The notes under the pieces were generated by a model. It did no database searches, was not told where the DNA came from, and saw only the letters and a list, made by a program, of their open reading frames with translations. Source: Leptolyngbyaceae cyanobacterium C42_A2020_001 (GTDB taxonomy: Bacteria; Cyanobacteriota; Cyanobacteriia; Leptolyngbyales; Leptolyngbyaceae). From it: DNA of 36,056 bases. The stretch's first letter is position 1. Each line of letters opens with the position of its first letter. A program made the translations under genes and the position numbers. Positions 1 through 8,118 of this stretch are shown piece by piece. The DNA is taken from assembly GCA_015272515.1 (NCBI GenBank), contig JACYLN010000039.1, forward strand, positions 1-36,056, in the 5' to 3' direction.

Positions 1-71
1 CTCCTGACTCAAAGAGGTTTTACTCCTATCCTCCCTTAAGAGACCAGTGCCAACAAATCTACTGTTCTCAT
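1..71 (-). pseudogene. Possible remnant of a cytosine-5 DNA methyltransferase N-terminus
   Basis: Twenty-eight bases downstream of the endonuclease stop, on the same strand, an ATG at 71-69 opens the reading MRTVDLLALVS and then stops at 38-36. MRTVDL is a very common beginning of m5C DNA methyltransferases, where it is followed by motif I (F-x-G-x-G-G). Shifting frame after the Val-Asp pair gives F-V-G-T-G, which fits motif I, so a small deletion in a TTTG repeat would explain the break. Only about 70 nt are visible, and the residues after motif I do not match well. HindVP-type endonucleases are expected to sit beside an m5C methyltransferase, which supports the idea. It could still be chance similarity. 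Confidence 0.3.
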
Positions 72-99
72 CGTAAAAGATTACAATCTAGAAACCTAG

Positions 100-1197
100 T
101 TAATCAAACAAGTCAGGAAAGTTGTAGATTATAGCATCAAATCTTCTCTCTGGACTCAATAGGTTTTGACCTCCACCTAAAATAATTCTTTTTATTTCAC
201 CTTTTTGAATTCTTGGTTGTCTTAGTGCATCAGATCTCATGTAAGCATGAGTCACTCTACCACTGACTGCAAAGGCTTTATCATTCCTCGTATTGTACGA
301 CAGTGTATCTATAATTCTTCTATGGCTGAATGAGCCGTTAACACTAAAGTCACACAACATTCTAAATAACCAAACAATTGTTCGAGTATGCCTTGCAATA
401 GATCGTATTCGACCAAATGCATTTACCTCTAGCTTGGCTAGGTCTATAAATAATCTTGTGAAAGCAAGATCACTCCAAACAAAAACGTCCAAACAATTCT
501 CTGAAAGTTTTGGAGATTTTCCTTCAGTTTTCCATATAGGCTGCATCAAAAAAGGTTTTTGATTCTCCAAAGCTGAAAGCGCGATTGAGTCTATAACATT
601 GATCATCTTGGGAATGTAAGGTATTACACAATCTGGCTCTGTCCAATCAGCAATTTCTGAGAAATCTTCACCTATAAGACTCCTGATGTAAAATGGGCTT
701 TGTCTAAAAGTTTCTACGATACTACACGCCAAATAAACTATAGTATCTGGTCTTACAACAATTTCACAACCATAAAAATCTTCTGATAAATCGCAAGTTG
801 TATTATCGGGCAAGGCTGTTAATTTGATTTCAATTGCCTGTAAGCAAGTCCCTGTATCCCTTGCTTGTGTAACTAAGTCAACTCCTGGAAGTGTTCCAAT
901 TAAATACTGTTGATATGGTGTAAATTGAGTTTCAAATGCATAGAAGAGATTATCCGATTCTGGGTCTATTCCGTAAAAACTAGCTGTGCTGATCTTTGAG
1001 TGTTAAACTCTTAGGTTTAAATCGAGTTTAATGTATACGTTGTCCAAACTGCGATTACTCAAGTATGAACAAAGAGAAGCAGGTAGAGAAGAATTAAAAC
1101 AGTTCTTTCCCCAGGCATCCCTCTGAGTAAAATCTCTATTTGAATGTTTTAATCCAAACAATCCTGGCTGTTGATTTGTTGTATTTTCCAGAAACAC
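100..1197 (-). pseudogene. HindVP-like type II restriction endonuclease, interrupted by one in-frame stop
   Basis: The reading runs from a GTG at 1197 to a stop at 100 in a single frame, except for a TAA at 1005-1003. The N-terminal part (about 64 residues) carries LFGLKHSNRDFTQRDAWGK and an FNSSLPASLCSYL stretch. The remainder carries FYAFETQFTPYQQYL, then GVDLV and AIEIKLTALPD, which together form a plausible PD-(D/E)xK core (Asp of GVDL, Glu-x-Lys of EIK). These segments are what I recall of the HindVP endonuclease family (cleaves GRCGYC in the type member). Both sides of the stop stay in frame, so a single substitution such as CAA to TAA explains the break. The downstream piece has no ATG near the break; a TTG at 813 lies after the putative catalytic residues, so a restart there would not give an active enzyme. 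The partner methyltransferase would lie to the left of the window. Family assignment is from memory of the motifs. Confidence 0.72.
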
Positions 1198-1827
1198 GAT
1201 TTTTAATCAGATACGCTCACTGCAATATTTTACTTTATGTAACTCAACCCAAGAGGACTGGTGCGTTTGTACTCAAGACGTGGCAAGTAGAATGGTGCGC
1301 GATCCACACAGGTAGCATTGATGCACTGTCCCACAGACAAGTTAAAGCGACCTAACGATCGAGTTGAACCGCACCAAGTAATCTACCGCTACGTTAACTT
1401 TAGTTGGCAGTGCGGTTAACCTCCCTAACCAAATTCCGCGTGTCGGTTCCAACGAGGTTGTTCTACAAGAACTGGATACAGATCTAGTGTTCCCAACAGC
1501 TAACATTTGTACCAGTTCTGTGGAACTATTAATAGGCTGAATATTTCTGCCTAAGATCCCGTTGTGGCTGAATAGACGGAACAATTCGGCATAAAATGCC
1601 ACATTTCCACTTCGGCAGAAAGTTTCTGCATATTTTCGATCGCTGCTCTTACTCCATCCCAAAACATCCACTTGCCTTACATCAAGAGTTTTGAAGACTA
1701 GCCACTGTTTGCTAGAAAATACGAGATTTGTTTGAGGCTAACCGGAAGAAATTACCGTAAATTAATGGGGTTTACCAAACTTTCTGTACTTGGCGATCGC
1801 ACCCCACAACTACCTGATTCAAGGGGT
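1198..1827. other. Gene-poor stretch between the endonuclease remnant and prmC
   Basis: About 630 bp with no gene I can support. The longest open frame is a 109-codon minus-strand frame at 1342-1671. It is Ser/Arg-rich, lacks a recognisable domain, and neighbouring frames contain equally plausible protein-like scraps broken by stops. This fits decayed coding DNA next to a decayed restriction-modification locus. One HIP1 octamer occurs near 1793. Confidence 0.5.
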
Positions 1828-2784
1828 TTAGCATCGATAAGCTGAGGCAAACCGTTGAATTCCGGCTAAGTCTGAATGGATTTGAATGTCACAATATTGC
1901 CCATTGGCTTCAAGTAGTGCTGCTACGCTGTCTGCCTGTCCTGCCATCATTTCTACCAGCCACACTCCCCCCGATCGCAAATACTCCGGAGCCGTTGCAA
2001 CCAGATGGCGAATGCAGTCCAATCCATCAGTGCCACCATCCAGCGCGAGGTGAGGTTCGTGTTGAGTCACTTCTGGCTGAAGTTCTAGCACTTGCTGACT
2101 GGGAATGTAAGGCGGGTTGGAGACAATCCCACTGAGTTGCCCTTTGAGGTGGGTCAGGGGTTCCAGCCAGTTCCCCTGATAAAACTGTATTCGCTCCGTC
2201 AGGTGGTAAGTGGCTGCATTTGCCTCAGCGATCGCCAATGCCTCGGCACTCGTATCCACTGCATGAATCGTGGCATCGGGAAACGCTGTTGCCAGCCCTA
2301 ATGCGATCGCGCCACTGCCCGTTCCTAAATCTGCCCACGCCTCCTCACCTCCTCTGACTTCTGACTTCTGACTTCTGACTCCTGATAACTCCAGCGCTAG
2401 GTCAACCATCAATTCCGTCTCGGGGCGAGGAATGAGAACGGCAGGAGAAACTCGCAGAATAAATTCTCTCCAGGAGACTTGTCCGACTAAATATTGGACG
2501 GGAACTCGTTGAATTAACCGTTGTTGCCAGAGGGATTCCAGGGTAGCAGCAGGGACATTTAGCCAAACCTGTTCTCGCTGTTTGAAGGAGCCAAGCCGTA
2601 GCTCTAACCGATCGAGATGGGCGATCGCTTGCAGCAACCAATCGGCTTCGGAGGGGGGAATGTGGTGAGCGATCGCTTTCTGCCGTGCCCATTGCCACCA
2701 ATTCCACAACGCCTCACCCGTAATAGCAAATTCTCGCCCCCTCTGTGGAGACGAGAACTGCTCAAATGGGTCAACCTTACCCAT
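1828..2784 (-). CDS. prmC: Peptide chain release factor N5-glutamine methyltransferase
   Basis: PrmC (HemK) methylates the Gln of the GGQ motif of release factors RF1 and RF2, using S-adenosylmethionine, in the cytoplasm. The 318-residue protein has an N-terminal helical domain (about 20-115), the IPRPETE motif (118-124), the SAM-binding motif I ADLGTGSGAIAL (151-162), an acidic motif around AVDTSAEAL (175-183), and the catalytic NPPY at 223-226. It is slightly longer than the usual ~290 residues, partly because a heptanucleotide repeat (2353-2380) inserts a low-complexity segment, about residues 134-147, between the helix after IPRPETE and motif I. The start is the ATG at 2784, about 24 bp beyond the stop of the upstream tic22-like gene on the same strand, so the two may be co-transcribed. 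Identity is secure from the motifs. Confidence 0.95.
   Translation of the reverse strand: MGKVDPFEQFSSPQRGREFAITGEALWNWWQWARQKAIAHHIPPSEADWLLQAIAHLDRLELRLGSFKQREQVWLNVPAATLESLWQQRLIQRVPVQYLVGQVSWREFILRVSPAVLIPRPETELMVDLALELSGVRSQKSEVRGGEEAWADLGTGSGAIALGLATAFPDATIHAVDTSAEALAIAEANAATYHLTERIQFYQGNWLEPLTHLKGQLSGIVSNPPYIPSQQVLELQPEVTQHEPHLALDGGTDGLDCIRHLVATAPEYLRSGGVWLVEMMAGQADSVAALLEANGQYCDIQIHSDLAGIQRFASAYRC
2353..2380. repeat. Four tandem copies of a heptamer (TCTGACT) inside prmC
   Basis: Four perfect head-to-tail copies of TCTGACT, followed by one degenerate copy (to about 2387). Read on the coding (minus) strand they encode part of SGVRSQKSEVRGGEE in PrmC. Because 7 is not a multiple of 3, any gain or loss of one unit would shift the frame; only changes of three units are neutral. 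Short tandemly repeated heptamers are a known feature of filamentous cyanobacterial genomes. Confidence 0.85.
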
Positions 2785-2808
2785 TCGTTACCACTCTCAA
2801 ACTTTTTT

Positions 2809-3609
2809 CTACTTCTTAGGAGCTGGGGCAGGTTTAGCAGGTGCCACTTGTGGCTTAGCTTGGGGCTGTTTGTTCCCACTCATAGAGCGCACAAATTCCA
2901 GTGATTCGCGGGGGGGAATCAGCATGATCTGATCGAGTTGCGGATCGTTCTTCGTTCGCATTACTTCGATCACGCCTTCCAAATTCAGTACTTGCACTTC
3001 CAGGCTGGAACCGAGCTTAGGATCTTGTTGCTTGAAGCGATCCATCAACGCCTGAAGTTCTTCTTTTTTGAAGAACATGGGAATAACTGCTTTCTCACCT
3101 TGCTGAATGGTCAAATAACCCTTGTCGGGACCGCCTCGCGCTACAAACAAAGGGGTGCCGCTAAATTGTTCCTTCTGTCCAGTTTGTTTAATCAACCCTT
3201 GAGCCGTGGTGACTTGTTGCTGAGAGGGCACAAAGGCGAAATCCAACTTGTCTTTCTTGTCTTTATTCGCCAAGTTCAACTGGTAAACTTCGGCCATCGA
3301 CACTGGCACTACACGTACATTTTTTGCCAGGTCTGGATTACGGGTTTTCAAGTTGTCCAAAAATGCTTGAGCATCTTTCTGGTTAATAAATACGCCAGCG
3401 ACTGGGTTCCCCTGCTGCCCTTTTTGGGGAGAAGCCACTAGAGGAGCGCCTTCGGAATTGGCAATGGTGAAGACAGGGATTGGGCGTAGTTTTTGCAGGA
3501 TTTGATCCTGGGTTAGCGCGAGCACTTCCAAAGAACCAGCCAGAACCGACCCTATCAGGGTTGCTCCAACCAGGCTAATGGTCGTACTCCAGCGAATCAA
3601 TGACTTCAT
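2809..3609 (-). CDS. Tic22-family protein with signal peptide
   Basis: Cyanobacterial relatives of the chloroplast import component Tic22 are periplasmic or lumenal proteins implicated in outer-membrane biogenesis. The 266-residue product begins MKSLIRWSTTISLVGATLIG, a typical signal peptide with a cleavage region near VLA-LTQ. It is followed by two similar alpha/beta halves: VFTIANSEGAPLV...VAGVFINQKDAQAFLDNL and PLFVARG...KAVIPMFFKKEELQALMDRF. This internal duplication is characteristic of the family. The tail is Pro/Ala/Lys-rich (QAKPQVAPAKPAPAPKK). I chose the ATG at 3609 because AGGAG lies about 5 nt upstream; a TTG 15 nt further out would place that Shine-Dalgarno inside the gene. It lies directly upstream of prmC on the same strand. 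Confidence 0.85.
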   Translation of the reverse strand: MKSLIRWSTTISLVGATLIGSVLAGSLEVLALTQDQILQKLRPIPVFTIANSEGAPLVASPQKGQQGNPVAGVFINQKDAQAFLDNLKTRNPDLAKNVRVVPVSMAEVYQLNLANKDKKDKLDFAFVPSQQQVTTAQGLIKQTGQKEQFSGTPLFVARGGPDKGYLTIQQGEKAVIPMFFKKEELQALMDRFKQQDPKLGSSLEVQVLNLEGVIEVMRTKNDPQLDQIMLIPPRESLEFVRSMSGNKQPQAKPQVAPAKPAPAPKK

Positions 3610-3981
3610 GACTGCTCCTGGCAAAACTAAGGGTTAGATAAGGATGCGAACGTGTACCTCTATGCCTGACGCTCATTAAACTGATAAGGCGGCATTGCTC
3701 GACTAAGAATTTGTGCTTATTCATTCTGCGACATTGGTCGCTTCTTGTAAATTCATCGCAACATTATAGGGTGATGCCCCTGCAAAAAATCAAACCTCTA
3801 AAAAATCCTTAGCAGGTGTGATCAAGAAAGAATTGCAGTTGGGCAGGCGCAGGTGAAGAGATTTCTACATTCTGACAACACGTCCCCAATTGTCAATGGG
3901 ATATCAATGCAACTTGACATCAAGGAGTTTTCAAGTAAGCTGACCACTCTAACCACAAGATTGTTCCAGAGCGAGGTGTAG
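3610..3981. promoter_or_regulatory. Divergent intergenic region between tic22-like gene and ABC substrate-binding gene
   Basis: This 372-bp gap must carry promoters for both flanking genes. For the rightward gene a TTGACA at 3914-3919 is followed after 16 bp by TAAGCT (3936-3941), a passable sigma-70-type promoter about 40 bp before the ATG. A small palindrome (GCGAC-attg-GTCGC, 3728-3741) sits nearer the leftward gene. No small gene or RNA structure was convincing. Confidence 0.4.
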
Positions 3982-5265
3982 ATGAAGCAGAGGGAACCGC
4001 ATTTACAACGATCGCGCTTATTCGCAATTCCAATTGCGATCGCCTTGTTAACCCTAAGTGCTTGCCAGGCTCAAAAGCCTGTAACTCAACTCAGAATTGG
4101 CACCTTGTTGCCTGTTACGGGGGATCTGGCTCAATATGGCAGTTCCATGCAAGACGGTGCACGCCTGCTGATCAATACAGTCAACCAGTGTGGCGGCGTA
4201 CTGGGGCAACCTGTGGAATTAATTACGGAAGATGACCAGACCGAACCTGCTGCTGGAGCCTCTGCCATGACGAAACTGGTGGAAGTTGATCGGGTTGCGG
4301 GCGTGGTAGGAGCTGCATCCAGTGCTGTTTCCAGTGCAGCAGTAGAAATTGCAGTCCGCAATCAAGTGGTGATGATTTCGCCTTCCAGCACTAGTCCTAC
4401 GTTTACCGAGCGATCGCGCAAAGGCGACTTTCAAGGGTTCTGGTTTCGCACCGCCCCACCCGACACTTTCCAGGGAGAGGCGCTAGCCAAACTTGCCCAG
4501 GCTCAGGGATTCAAATCCGTTGCCATCCTGGCAGTGAATAATGACTACGGCAATGGGTTAATCACCGCGTTTATTCCCGCTTTTGAAGCACTGGATGGCA
4601 AGGTAGTGAACAAAGCCAAACCCGTTCGCTACCCGCCCGATGCATCCGTATTCGACTCGGAAGTGGGAGCCGCTTTCAAGGCAGAACCCGATGCAGTCTT
4701 GCTAATTGCCTACCCCGAAACAGGCAGCTTGATTATGAAAACTGCCTATCAGCAGGGAGTGTTGGGCAAAAAAACGCAGATTTTGGTCACCGACGGTATG
4801 AAAGAACCCAACATTGCTGAAACCATTGGCAAAACTGACCAGGGACAATACATCGCCAACGGGATCTTAGGTACCTCTGCCAGTGCAGGTGGCCCAGGTT
4901 TGAACCCGCTACGAACGGTGTATCAGGCGAACTTTAAGCGGGAACCCAAAATTTACGATCCCAATACCTGGGATGCCGCCGCTTTGTTAGTCCTTGCCGC
5001 AGAAACGGCTAAGTCATCCAGTGGAACTGCCATCAAGGAAAAAATTTTAGAAGTTGCCAATCCGCCAGGGGAAGCGGTGACGGATGTGTGTCAGGCGCTT
5101 GAGCTCATTCGGGCTGGGAAGGCAATTAACTACCAGGGGGCAAGCAGCAATGTGGATCTCAATAATTTTGGGGATGTCACTGGAAGCTATGACATCTGGA
5201 CGATCGCACCTACAGGCAAACTACAGGTCGTTGGAGCCATTTCAGTCGCAGGCAGGCAAGAGTAG
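3982..5265 (+). CDS. ABC transporter substrate-binding lipoprotein (LivK-like, Peripla_BP_6 type)
   Basis: A periplasmic receptor of the branched-chain amino acid/amide/urea class. The 427-residue protein has a lipoprotein signal ending in LTLSAC (Cys 28), then IGTLLPVTGDLAQYGSSMQDG, the standard first strand of Peripla_BP_6 proteins. The ligand-binding region AASSAVSSAAVEIAVRNQVVMISPSSTSPTFT and the hinge SVAILAVNNDYGNGL also fit the family. The lipidated Cys would anchor it to the plasma membrane. No permease or ATPase gene lies beside it, so it is an orphan receptor and its ligand cannot be named; amino acids or short amides are the family norm. ATG at 3982, with a weak GAGG upstream. Confidence 0.88.
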   Translation: MKQREPHLQRSRLFAIPIAIALLTLSACQAQKPVTQLRIGTLLPVTGDLAQYGSSMQDGARLLINTVNQCGGVLGQPVELITEDDQTEPAAGASAMTKLVEVDRVAGVVGAASSAVSSAAVEIAVRNQVVMISPSSTSPTFTERSRKGDFQGFWFRTAPPDTFQGEALAKLAQAQGFKSVAILAVNNDYGNGLITAFIPAFEALDGKVVNKAKPVRYPPDASVFDSEVGAAFKAEPDAVLLIAYPETGSLIMKTAYQQGVLGKKTQILVTDGMKEPNIAETIGKTDQGQYIANGILGTSASAGGPGLNPLRTVYQANFKREPKIYDPNTWDAAALLVLAAETAKSSSGTAIKEKILEVANPPGEAVTDVCQALELIRAGKAINYQGASSNVDLNNFGDVTGSYDIWTIAPTGKLQVVGAISVAGRQE

Positions 5266-5321
5266 TCTGAGTGCATTTCTGATTCTTTAGCGATCGCCTT
5301 CTATAAAACCCAATGAATTTT

Positions 5322-5335
5322 GTATCAAAATGTAC
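5322..5335 (+). promoter_or_regulatory. NtcA-like site GTA-N8-TAC
   Basis: GTA TCAAAATG TAC matches the core consensus of the cyanobacterial nitrogen regulator NtcA, 70 bp before the ATG of the small gene at 5406. A TAGGGT (TAN3T type) follows after 17 bp, which is shorter than the usual 20-24 bp. Such a 6-base core occurs by chance several times in a window this size, so this is only a candidate. Confidence 0.25.
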
Positions 5336-5405
5336 TGTATTTATCTGGGAACTAGGGTAGAGCGCTAAATTGTATAGAGAAGTATAAATACAACGAATTA
5401 CTGCA

Positions 5406-5798
5406 ATGACATTCACCACAATTAATACTCCCGAACTGCGGCTTAAGCACTTAGCAAGTATGTCTGCCTCTCTCGCCCACCGCTTAGAGATCGCCAGAGC
5501 CAAGCATGACGAGAATCTGACTGCTCTACTAGAACGCGAGTATCAACAGTTGATGGCTGACTGCCAATCTACCTCAAGACCTTCTTGGGCTGAATCGGTT
5601 AACAACTGGCTTCAACGTCAGTGGGAAAATCTTGCCGATACTATGCCCAACTTCTATCAGCTTCAAATTCAAGAAGAGATTGCTGAAGGCGGGCGAAAAA
5701 GCTGGAAAGTTCACTATCCCAAAACCGGACAGACCCTCCAAACAGAATCTGAGACAGAAATGCAGACTTGGATTAAAGAGATGTATTGGAACGCTTAG
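5406..5798 (+). CDS. Conserved-looking hypothetical protein, 130 aa
   Basis: I do not recognise a named family. The protein is soluble, with no signal peptide or membrane segment. Residues about 10-50 are predicted helical and charged (RLKHLASMSASLAHRLEIAR and LLEREYQQLM), and residues about 60-125 look like a small mixed domain ending in KVHYPKTGQ...ETEMQTWIKEMYWNA. Composition matches the surrounding cyanobacterial genes. It has its own upstream region with a possible NtcA-like site and a clear terminator 28 bp after the stop, so it appears to be a single-gene transcript. ATG at 5406; no strong ribosome-binding site. Confidence 0.75.
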   Translation: MTFTTINTPELRLKHLASMSASLAHRLEIARAKHDENLTALLEREYQQLMADCQSTSRPSWAESVNNWLQRQWENLADTMPNFYQLQIQEEIAEGGRKSWKVHYPKTGQTLQTESETEMQTWIKEMYWNA

Positions 5799-5825
5799 GA
5801 AGCATCAGTCGATGGGATGAGATTG

Positions 5826-5867
5826 TGCCGGAGCTTGGTTAAACATAATCAAATTCCGGCATTTTCT
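5826..5867 (+). terminator. Rho-independent terminator after the 130-aa gene
   Basis: A long imperfect hairpin: TGCCGGA (5826-5832) pairs with TCCGGCA (5855-5861). An inner stem TTGGTTA/TAATCAA with one G-U pair closes a 4-nt loop, and TTTTCT follows. Position and orientation fit the gene ending at 5798. Confidence 0.75.
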
Positions 5868-5963
5868 ACGGCGATTTGAATAATGAGACCGTACTTTTGA
5901 TCGTTGAACCAGGACGTTGAACGACAACGCCCCTATTAACTGTAGCTTCGTATTCTTCTTAAA

Positions 5964-6037
5964 TCGGGATGACAGGATTTGAACCTGCGGCATCCTGCTC
6001 CCAAAGCAGGCGCGCTACCAAGCTGCGCTACATCCCG
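5964..6037 (-). tRNA. tRNA-Pro (anticodon UGG)
   Basis: On the minus strand the 74-nt sequence starts CGGGATG and ends CATCCCG plus discriminator A, giving a perfect 7-bp acceptor stem. The anticodon loop CTTTGGG with stem CCTGC/GCAGG places UGG as the anticodon. The T arm carries GGTTCAAATCC, and the D arm GCGCAGC-TTGGTA-GCGC is normal. The 3' CCA is not encoded (TTT follows), as is usual in cyanobacteria. Confidence 0.95.
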
Positions 6038-6125
6038 CAACCTTACTCAATCAGTATACCTCCTTCGCGGGGCGGTGAGTAGTCTCGTTAAGATGGATGA
6101 ATCTTAAATCATCGGAGGTACTCCC

Positions 6126-7117
<992 letters not shown>

Positions 7118-7127
7118 TCAGTAGCTA

Positions 7128-7349
7128 TTAGTATAGCCCCCATCCTCTTCTCCCCAATGCACCTTCTGTTTTCTCCCAGAATGTTCCTTCTGCTGCGAAT
7201 CCATCCATAATGGATTCACCACTCAGCCACAAGTCGATAGTTGAGACCTCGAAAAGGAGACTATATTCAATTAAAGTTAAGCTTTTTAGAAGATCAATCT
7301 CAATTTCAGCTATCCCACCTCCGTATTCAAAAGACTTACTCAACCGCAT
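7128..7349 (-). CDS. Possible small protein, 73 aa, divergent from the ACT-domain gene
   Basis: An open frame starting ATG (MRLSKSFEYGG) at 7349, preceded closely by GGGG, and ending in WEKTEGALGRRGWGLY. The middle reads like a genuine beta/alpha segment (AEIEIDLLKSLTLIEYSLLF) with normal amino-acid balance, better than the overlapping plus-strand reading. I recognise no family. It fills the otherwise empty gap between the GNAT gene and the ACT-domain gene. It may equally be non-coding. Confidence 0.3.
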   Translation of the reverse strand: MRLSKSFEYGGGIAEIEIDLLKSLTLIEYSLLFEVSTIDLWLSGESIMDGFAAEGTFWEKTEGALGRRGWGLY

Positions 7350-7368
7350 CCCCTGTTCCTTCCGAATT

Positions 7369-8094
7369 ATGGCTTTAGGCTTAAAGTCATCGACATTAGA
7401 GCTTTTGAAGCGCTTCAACCGAGCGTTTCCGCAGTTTTATGAGCAATTCGTTAGTAGCGAGATTCAGCTTCAAAATTTGAGGCTGGCTTATCATCTATAC
7501 AAAACGAAACAAGCTGTTATCGAACTCAAGCCCGAAGGCAGCAAGAGCGCGCTTCACTTTGCCTATCGAAACCAGTCATTTCTGTTGAGCGACATCTTTG
7601 GCGTGTTGGCAGCCTATGGCTTGACCATTCATAGCCTCAGTCTCTACGGGCAAATCTATCCGCCCATGCTGGTTTTTATCAAGTTGATTGTATCTCGCAG
7701 CGGCAAAGCCCTAACCGAAAAAACGGCTGAAAATGTTTGCCGTGCGATTCGAGAAGCGCTAGCAGGGCGGTTTGAGGTTGAAGAAATGCTGGCGGTTGAG
7801 TTTAACCTGGATGCCGGGTTAGAGCAGGTAGAAACCGAGTTTTATGTAGATCCGGTATTTCACCTGCCAGCGCTGCTGATTGAAGCAGACAATCAACCAG
7901 GACTGTTTTACAAAGTGATGTACGCCATCTGGCAAGAAGACTTGATGGTGGTGAATGCCAACTTGCTGGTTTGGCGAGGGCGCACTCGTCTGATTCTGTA
8001 TTTGCTGGGTCCTAACGAAAGCATCATTCCTGAGTATTTGGGACAAAAAATCGCAGAAGGCATGAAGCAGCGGTTACTGGGCAGACGGTTCTAG
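7369..8094 (+). CDS. Tandem ACT-domain protein (GlnD C-terminus-like)
   Basis: A 241-residue protein with an N-terminal helical part (LLKRFNRAFPQFYEQF) and two ACT-type domains. The first is near HFAYRNQSFLLSDIFGVLAA...LTIHSLSLYGQ, the second near PALLIEADNQPGLFYKVMYA...LMVVNANLLVWRGRTRLILY. The pattern 'D-x-P-G-L' followed by a second strand with V-x-x-A is the classic ligand-binding ACT signature and resembles the paired ACT domains at the end of the PII uridylyltransferase GlnD, but no nucleotidyltransferase domain is present. A sensor role for an amino acid is plausible but unproven. I chose the ATG at 7369 because the 53 codons upstream lack domain-like content. The next gene starts 24 nt downstream, suggesting an operon. 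Confidence 0.78.
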   Translation: MALGLKSSTLELLKRFNRAFPQFYEQFVSSEIQLQNLRLAYHLYKTKQAVIELKPEGSKSALHFAYRNQSFLLSDIFGVLAAYGLTIHSLSLYGQIYPPMLVFIKLIVSRSGKALTEKTAENVCRAIREALAGRFEVEEMLAVEFNLDAGLEQVETEFYVDPVFHLPALLIEADNQPGLFYKVMYAIWQEDLMVVNANLLVWRGRTRLILYLLGPNESIIPEYLGQKIAEGMKQRLLGRRF

Positions 8095-8118
8095 ACCTTC
8101 TCCTGATAGCATTGTGAA

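Noticed and set aside
1140-1355. 71-codon plus-strand frame opposite the endonuclease N-terminus
   Set aside because: It overlaps the recognisable HindVP-like N-terminus on the other strand and has no domain-like content or ribosome-binding site.
2353-2387. Short repeats resembling a CRISPR array
   Set aside because: The units are 7 bp, directly adjacent without spacers, and lie inside the prmC coding frame.
7210-7368. N-terminal extension of the ACT-domain protein from an upstream ATG
   Set aside because: The 53 extra residues are basic and unstructured, and an ATG at 7369 fits the start of the helical region better.
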